64,000 nucleotides of DNA from UBA11891 sp003533785. Its GTDB lineage: Bacteria; Bacteroidota; Bacteroidia; Flavobacteriales; Flavobacteriaceae. Both the position numbers and the translations under genes were made by a program. The notes under the pieces are model-generated. The model was not told the DNA's origin. It worked only from the letters and a program-made list of their open reading frames with translations, and did not search any database. Below, in pieces: positions 60,038 to 64,000 of this stretch. The stretch's first letter is position 1. Each line of letters opens with the position of its first letter. The DNA lies in the NCBI GenBank assembly GCA_949511625.1, contig CATFEX010000011.1, positions 31,646 to 95,645 of the forward strand, in the 5' to 3' direction.

Positions 60038-60742
60038 TTTGGGCAACAGCCAATAACGGTAATACCGGTCTAACAATCGGGGCCCGACTCCGCAGTAATG
60101 TAGGAAATGGATGACACGAAAATGAAAAAAGGTTGCTCCAATACCCTGCGATAGGAAGCGTCGGCTAGAGGTGGTGATGGAACCAGAAAACACCTTTAAT
60201 TGCTCCTTTTTCATCAGACGGCCAAACAAATCTAAGTCTTCACAGACGGTGTAGCGCTCATCAAAGCCACCTACGGCGGCCAACAAATCGCTGGAGACCA
60301 CCAAGCCTTGATCGCCGCCTCGAAACAATAAGTGCGACCAGCGGCTCCCATAGGCCGCCAAGCGAAAAAGGGGGTGACTGTGGTCAAAGGCAAGGCGAAA
60401 ACAAGCCAGCGGTACACCGGCTTCCAGAGCCACTTCCAGTTGTTTCCAGGCGGTATCGGAGACCACACTATCGACATGCAAGAATAAAAGATGGATTCCT
60501 TGAGCCGCTTTGGCTCCTCGATTTTGCTGGAGGGCGCGTCCTCGTGGGCTTTGCAAGGCGGTCACTTTTTTTTGTTGCTGAAGCCAGTCCCAGCTGCCGT
60601 CGGTGCTTTGCCCGTCCACCACAAGCACTTCCCAAGCTTCCTTGTTTGGAAGCTGTGCCAGTAATTTTGGCAACACCTCCCGCTCATTGTACATGGGAAT
60701 GACAATCGACAGCTGAGGGCTATTCGTTGAGCGACCAGTCAT
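59963..60742 (-). CDS. TIGR04283-type arsenosugar biosynthesis glycosyltransferase
   Basis: The 259-residue GT-A enzyme shows LSIVIPMYNEREVLPKLLAQ, VLVVDGQSTDGSWDWL, the signature SPRGRALQQNRGAKAAQGI, LLFLHVDSVVSD, and RGGDQGLVVSSDLLAAVGGF. It ends with a tail of about 24 residues that is probably not conserved. The SPxGRAxQxNxGA element is the mark of the TIGR04283 (rSAM-associated) transferases found with ArsS and ArsM. It probably builds the sugar part of arsenosugars, though the reaction is not proven. The start overlaps the DUF547 gene by 23 bases. Confidence 0.9.
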   Translation of the reverse strand: MTGRSTNSPQLSIVIPMYNEREVLPKLLAQLPNKEAWEVLVVDGQSTDGSWDWLQQQKKVTALQSPRGRALQQNRGAKAAQGIHLLFLHVDSVVSDTAWKQLEVALEAGVPLACFRLAFDHSHPLFRLAAYGSRWSHLLFRGGDQGLVVSSDLLAAVGGFDERYTVCEDLDLFGRLMKKEQLKVFSGSITTSSRRFLSQGIGATFFHFRVIHFLHYCGVGPRLLDRYYRYWLLPKSFSKQIVGGENDKVDQSTKNSIDK

Positions 60743-61439
60743 AGGGCAGATAGCGAAGACTCACCTTATCATCAAGTGGAATGGGGCTGTAGCGAGCGAT
60801 AAAAGCCAACTTTTCTTTTTTAAAACCAAAATCGAAAGTGAACCAAAGCAGAATTTTAGACAGGCGAATGCTATTCGCTTCAAAACTATTTTTAGAGGGA
60901 TTTTGAAAAAAAGCTCGCGTAACGGCCTCCAGTTGGTATTCCAATTGAGCCCCTTTAAAAGCCGAACGGTAGAGGTTTGGGCAGGAAACGGAGGCGCAAT
61001 TGATTGCGAAGTGAATCCGTTTTTCGTTCTGTTTCCGCAAGATTTTGTGTTCGATGTCGTTCAGTGAATAGGTTTTCCCCCCAGAGGTAAATACGGGGAT
61101 CGACCAGCGGCTGGGGATGTCTTTGATGCTTTCTATAGGGTAGTGATCCAGAACCAATTGCACCGTGAGGGCGTTGTAGGCATTGATCCAGAAGGCCAAT
61201 AAGTCGTTTTTGGGCCACTGGGCTTGCGGCGGATTTTGGGCCAGCAAACCAATGTAATTGTCCAAGCCCTCACGGTCTTGTGCCCAAGCAGAGTAATTTA
61301 CTTTTCCGTCGGGGGAGACAAAGCGTTGGAGTTGGTTTTCCCAGAGGTCGTGCCGGCTTTTGCCTTGCCCCAGGGCGGAACTCGTGCCCAGAAAGGTGCA
61401 AAGCACTAGGGCGAATGTTCTAGCAGCAACCGCCCCCAT
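60720..61439 (-). CDS. DUF547 family secreted or periplasmic protein
   Basis: About 239 residues with a signal peptide (GAVAARTFALVLCTFLGTSS) and the DUF547 pattern: NYSAWAQDREGLDNYIGLL, LAFWINAYNALTVQLVLDHY, SIKDIPS, YSLNDIEHKIL, IHFAINCASVSCPNL and AYSP-like later parts. The family has a cysteine-protease-like fold region (NCASxSCP) but no proven activity. It lies between ArsM and the TIGR04283-type gene, a place where DUF547 often occurs in Flavobacteriia. I chose the ATG at 61439 since the signal peptide begins there; 61478 is the longer choice. Confidence 0.84.
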   Translation of the reverse strand: MGAVAARTFALVLCTFLGTSSALGQGKSRHDLWENQLQRFVSPDGKVNYSAWAQDREGLDNYIGLLAQNPPQAQWPKNDLLAFWINAYNALTVQLVLDHYPIESIKDIPSRWSIPVFTSGGKTYSLNDIEHKILRKQNEKRIHFAINCASVSCPNLYRSAFKGAQLEYQLEAVTRAFFQNPSKNSFEANSIRLSKILLWFTFDFGFKKEKLAFIARYSPIPLDDKVSLRYLPYDWSLNE

Positions 61440-62388
61440 CGTAATGAAAAGTTGCTTCGGAAATAAACAGATCCTCACGACCCAAGGCCGCTAGGTTCCC
61501 AGCGGTTTTGTCGCACACGGCCAGCGGCTGATTTTGTAGGAGAACATGCCCTTTTTGGTCGTCGAAGTAGTCTTCTTTCCCAAAATAAATGGCATTTTTT
61601 CCAGTGAAGATACAGGGGCCATCGGCGGGCATGGGGTCTTTGATGGCGCAGACTTCAACGCTTTCAATATAGATTCGCTCGTCGGTGGGGTAGTGGGTGG
61701 GATCCAAAATACGATAAGGACGTCGGGCACGCACTTCAAGGGTGCCAAAGCCCACCTCCACAAGCATTTGAAGGTAGTCATTCAAAGCAAGGGATCCAGA
61801 GAGGCACAAGGCCCGCAGGCGCTCATCGTTGCGAAGGCTTTCGTTCATCGGTTGTTCGCAAGTGGGGTCGCTCATCACCAATCGCCCGTGGGGTTTAAGC
61901 ACTCGATACATTTCTTGAAGGGCCTGCTTCAGTTCTTCTTGTTTGAAGATATTGAAGAGGCAATTTTGAGCAGCCACATCCACGCTGTTGTCGGCAACAG
62001 GAAGATCGAGCGCATCTCCTTTTTTAAGGGTGATAAAGGATGGGTCAAACCAATCGTTCTGCTCGGCGGCTTGTTGGCAATTTTCACGACTGGCCGCCAG
62101 CATTTCATCCACTACATCCACGCCAATCACTCCATTTTTTTGTCGAGAGAAATAGGCAAACTGGAGCAGCTCCATGCCGCCGCCCACACCCACATAGAGG
62201 ATGTGGGGATTGTTGACCAAGTCGCGCGGGTGCACGGTACTCCCACAGCCGTAGTTCATCTCCTGCATGCGGGTGGGAATATGGAGTCCGGGGAACTGCC
62301 AAATGGGTGTGGTAGTGCAGCAAAGCCCCACATCGGGGGTGAGTGCCGCTTCTTTGTATAGGTCGTGGGTGGTGTCTAGATAACTCAT
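61420..62388 (-). CDS. arsM: ArsM-type arsenite methyltransferase (arsenosugar pathway)
   Basis: ArsM methylates arsenite with SAM. The 322 residues show the Cys sites expected to bind As(III): Cys23-Cys24 (VGLCCTTT), Cys48 (NYGCGSTVHP) and QNCLFNIF, plus a C-terminal pair GGGCC (Cys321-Cys322). The SAM fold reads HILYVGVGGGMELLQFAYFS, GVIGVDVVDEMLAAS, GDALDLPVADNSVDVAAQN and LVMSDPTCEQPMN. The C-terminal half carries extra Cys-containing regions (VEVCAIKDPM, CDKTAGNLAALGRED). It overlaps PNP by 4 bases, and DUF547 follows, as in arsenosugar clusters. Confidence 0.88.
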   Translation of the reverse strand: MSYLDTTHDLYKEAALTPDVGLCCTTTPIWQFPGLHIPTRMQEMNYGCGSTVHPRDLVNNPHILYVGVGGGMELLQFAYFSRQKNGVIGVDVVDEMLAASRENCQQAAEQNDWFDPSFITLKKGDALDLPVADNSVDVAAQNCLFNIFKQEELKQALQEMYRVLKPHGRLVMSDPTCEQPMNESLRNDERLRALCLSGSLALNDYLQMLVEVGFGTLEVRARRPYRILDPTHYPTDERIYIESVEVCAIKDPMPADGPCIFTGKNAIYFGKEDYFDDQKGHVLLQNQPLAVCDKTAGNLAALGREDLFISEATFHYDGGGCC

Positions 62389-63212
62389 TTGTTTTTTTGT
62401 TGAAGCCAGCTTCGCAAGAGGGCGAGCAGTCGCTCTTCGCCACGCTTGGCTTGGGTAAATATATCGGGTAGGTCTATGGGGGCCAGCTGATCGGGATCAC
62501 ACACATCGGTGAGGACGGCACAGGCCAATACCTCCAACTGCAATTGACGGGCCACAATCACTTCGGGTACGGTGGACATTCCCACCGCATCGGCACCGAT
62601 GGTTTTGAGGTAGCGGTATTCGGCAGCGGTTTCCAATTGGGGCCCCACTACTGCGGCATATACGCCTTGGTGCAGGGGGGTATTTTGGGCTTGGGCCAAG
62701 CGTTTAAATTCCCCTCGCCAGCTAGGGGAGTAGGGTTGGCTCATGTCCACAAAGCGCGGACCCAAATCCGCTACCCCGGGCTCGGCTAGGGGCGAACCGC
62801 CTTGCAGGAAAATATGATCGTCAAGGAGCATCAAATCTCCTTTGGCATAGTTCAAATTGATGGCGCCAGCGGCATTGCTCAGCAGGAGTTGGTGTACCCC
62901 CAAGGCGTGGAGCACGCGAACAGGAAAGCTGATTTGAAAATAGCTATAGGCTTCGTAGCGGTGGAAGCGCCCTTGACACACCAGCACGTCTTGTCCTTCC
63001 AAGCGCCCGTAGAGAAGACGCCCTTCGTGCGACTCAACCGTGGCTTCGGGGAAGTGAGGAATGTCTTTATAGGAAATACTATGAAGAATTTCCAAAGCAT
63101 CGGCCAGGGCTCCCAATCCAGTTCCTAAAATGATGCCGAGTGCGGTGGGCGGAATGCCCCGCTGCTGGACAAAGTCAGCAGCGGCATCGATCTGTTGTTG
63201 CAGGGTATTCAT
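62385..63212 (-). CDS. Purine nucleoside phosphorylase
   Basis: The 275 residues match trimeric PNP: GIILGTGLGALADALE, VCQGRFHRYEAYS, LLSNAAGAINLNYAKGDLML, VGPQLETAAEYRYLKTIG and VGMSTVPEVIVA. Phosphate-binding Ser/His/Arg positions are present except that the first loop reads GTGLG. In arsenosugar clusters PNP may cleave 5'-deoxy-5'-dimethylarsinoyl-adenosine made by ArsS, giving the arsenoribose-1-phosphate and adenine; this is inference. It overlaps arsM by 4 bases. A general salvage role is possible. Confidence 0.9.
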   Translation of the reverse strand: MNTLQQQIDAAADFVQQRGIPPTALGIILGTGLGALADALEILHSISYKDIPHFPEATVESHEGRLLYGRLEGQDVLVCQGRFHRYEAYSYFQISFPVRVLHALGVHQLLLSNAAGAINLNYAKGDLMLLDDHIFLQGGSPLAEPGVADLGPRFVDMSQPYSPSWRGEFKRLAQAQNTPLHQGVYAAVVGPQLETAAEYRYLKTIGADAVGMSTVPEVIVARQLQLEVLACAVLTDVCDPDQLAPIDLPDIFTQAKRGEERLLALLRSWLQQKNK

Positions 63213-63258
63213 AGCCCTACTAAGCTATCAAAATCCATTCATATTTTAGTGGGATTTG

Positions 63259-63876
63259 CTAAGAATTATCCTCCGAGGGGCGGAAGTGATTGTAGAGATC
63301 GGGATGGGCTTGGAGGTCGGCCAGGGTATCAATGTCGTTCTGTTCGCGCAGGAGATGCTGGCGGGTGCCTTTGGGCAGTCGGGCTTGGCTTTGTTGCAAC
63401 AGTTCGGGCTGGCTCCAAGGAAGGTTGTAAAACAGTTCGGGTTGGGGCTGGGTGAGTCCGAGCAGGTAGTAGCCCCCATCGGAGGCGGGTCCCCACACCA
63501 CGGACCGGCTATCGAGGGCGGCAAAGGCCTGTTCCAAATCGCTAGGTTGAAGCGTCCACAAGTCGGAGCCAATCAAACAGACCTTGGTGGCGCCTTGTGC
63601 AAAGGCCCAACTGCTGGCCTGTTCCATCCGTGCGCCCAAATCGGCACCTTGCTGTATTTGGTGCAACCAGCCGGGATGAGTCCAAGCATTAGGAGTAGCG
63701 GGGGCAGTAGCGTGAAACACCGCCACGGCTCCCTCCCAAATTCTGAGCACGTGGCGAGTATGACGCCCAAGGGCTTCATACACAGCGAGCGCTGCTGTTT
63801 CACCTAGGTCGGCGGCCAGGCGCGTTTTCACTTCACCTCGGATAGGGTTTTTACAAAAAACAAGCAGCATCTCCAT
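63259..63876 (-). CDS. TIGR04282/DUF2064-type transferase of arsenosugar synthesis
   Basis: The 205-residue CofC-like GT-A protein shows MLLVFCKNPIRGEVKTRLAA (the nucleotide loop GxVKTRLA), GADLGARMEQASSWAF, VCLIGSDLWTLQPSDLEQAF (with the metal-binding GSD) and VVWGPASDGGYYLLGLT. These marks define the TIGR04282 family that accompanies TIGR04283, ArsM and ArsS. It may activate the arsenoribose phosphate as a nucleotide sugar for TIGR04283; that is not shown experimentally here. It sits 46 bases upstream of PNP. Confidence 0.88.
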   Translation of the reverse strand: MEMLLVFCKNPIRGEVKTRLAADLGETAALAVYEALGRHTRHVLRIWEGAVAVFHATAPATPNAWTHPGWLHQIQQGADLGARMEQASSWAFAQGATKVCLIGSDLWTLQPSDLEQAFAALDSRSVVWGPASDGGYYLLGLTQPQPELFYNLPWSQPELLQQSQARLPKGTRQHLLREQNDIDTLADLQAHPDLYNHFRPSEDNS

Positions 63877-63902
63877 GCTGCTTAAAGTACAAAAATCTTC
63901 CC

Positions 63903-64000
63903 TTAGCCGTTGAAATTTTTCAAGGGCTCTATGCGATAGGCAAAGGGAACGGAAGGCGTTTCAAAATCGTATTCGTTGATGTAGTCTCCTTCGTTGGCAA
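63903..64000 (-). CDS. Partial CDS, C-terminal 31 residues only
   Basis: A minus-strand frame enters from the right edge and ends at TAA (63903-63905). The visible end runs from ANEGDYINEYDF to AYRIEPLKNFNG. It has no family mark I can name, and it does not look like the Cys/Gly-rich C-terminus expected of ArsS. It lies 26 bases upstream of the TIGR04282-type gene and may belong to the same transcription unit. Identity is unknown. Confidence 0.5.
   Translation of the reverse strand, partial: ANEGDYINEYDFETPSVPFAYRIEPLKNFNG

Noticed and set aside
61546..62361. Long open frame (271 codons) on the plus strand opposite arsM
   Set aside because: It mirrors the high-G+C codons of arsM, shows no domain or signal, and overlaps a well-supported gene completely.
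63256..63807. Open frame of 183 codons opposite the TIGR04282-type gene
   Set aside because: Same cause: G+C-rich antisense of a gene with clear motifs.
1..64000. CRISPR arrays, insertion sequences, prophage or rRNA genes
   Set aside because: No regularly spaced repeats, transposase or integrase motifs, phage proteins or rRNA sequence were seen.

Overview
The window comes from a Bacteroidota genome, most likely a marine Flavobacteriaceae. The signs are an Oar-type TonB-dependent receptor with a carboxypeptidase-like N-terminal domain, a type IX secretion sorting tag, the mevalonate route to isoprenoids, family proteins such as DUF4296, DUF4271 and DUF3098, a tRNA without an encoded CCA, almost no Shine-Dalgarno sequences, and many starts preceded by the flavobacterial -7 box TAnnTTTG. 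Genes are packed tightly: operon neighbours often share an ATGA overlap, and many convergent pairs overlap at their stops.

Layout. 1-2.5 kb: odhB, a small retropepsin-like protease and a TatD hydrolase. 2.55-6.9 kb: tRNA-Ser(GGA) followed by an AT-rich five-gene operon that looks like a nonulosonic acid (KDN or sialic-acid-like) pathway. It holds a NeuB synthase, a KdsC-like phosphatase, a WaaA-like transferase, a protein with all four GT29 sialyltransferase motifs, and a CMP-nonulosonate synthetase. 7.4-13.9 kb: an Oar-like receptor, then the ExbB / membrane protein / ExbD / ExbD energiser operon and a beta-barrel protein. 13.9-26.7 kb (minus strand): rpoN, asnS, an RND exporter, frr, pyrH, nadC-nadB-nadA, truB, uppP, a DUF3098 protein and ftsX. 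26.8-43.95 kb: mixed housekeeping, including leuS, SemiSWEET, a zinc peptidase, an Lrp regulator, hemD, a Dpm1-like GT2, dihydroorotase, tyrS, a LuxE-like protein, a two-component pair, trmB, an alkyltransferase-like protein, Mrp, NifU and ferredoxin. 44-49.2 kb: a maltose/oligoglucan module (pgmB, GH65, GH13 lipoprotein) and a GDPD lipoprotein. 49.8-53.4 kb: mevalonate genes (mvaD, mevalonate kinase), an archaeal-type UbiA prenyltransferase and an RluB-like protein that lacks the catalytic Asp.

53.4-64 kb (minus strand) is richer in G+C and ends in an arsenosugar-biosynthesis gene set: TIGR04282-type transferase, purine nucleoside phosphorylase, ArsM-type methyltransferase, DUF547 and TIGR04283-type glycosyltransferase. 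Tightly linked to it are an FAD oxidoreductase with a membrane 4Fe-4S protein, and three further sugar-transfer proteins (a polyprenyl-P-sugar-synthase-like GT2, a cellulose-synthase-like GT2 and a multi-pass mannosyltransferase-like protein). The radical SAM enzyme ArsS is not in view. A partial, unidentified gene runs off the right edge.

The strongest leads are the GT29-type sialyltransferase in a bacterial nonulosonate operon, the extended arsenosugar/glycolipid region, two spacing classes of the TAnnTTTG box that suggest leaderless mRNAs, and three enzymes with substituted active-site residues (dihydroorotase His to Gln, RluB-like Asp to Gly, MGMT-like Cys to Ala). All family calls come from reading motifs by eye; no database search was possible.
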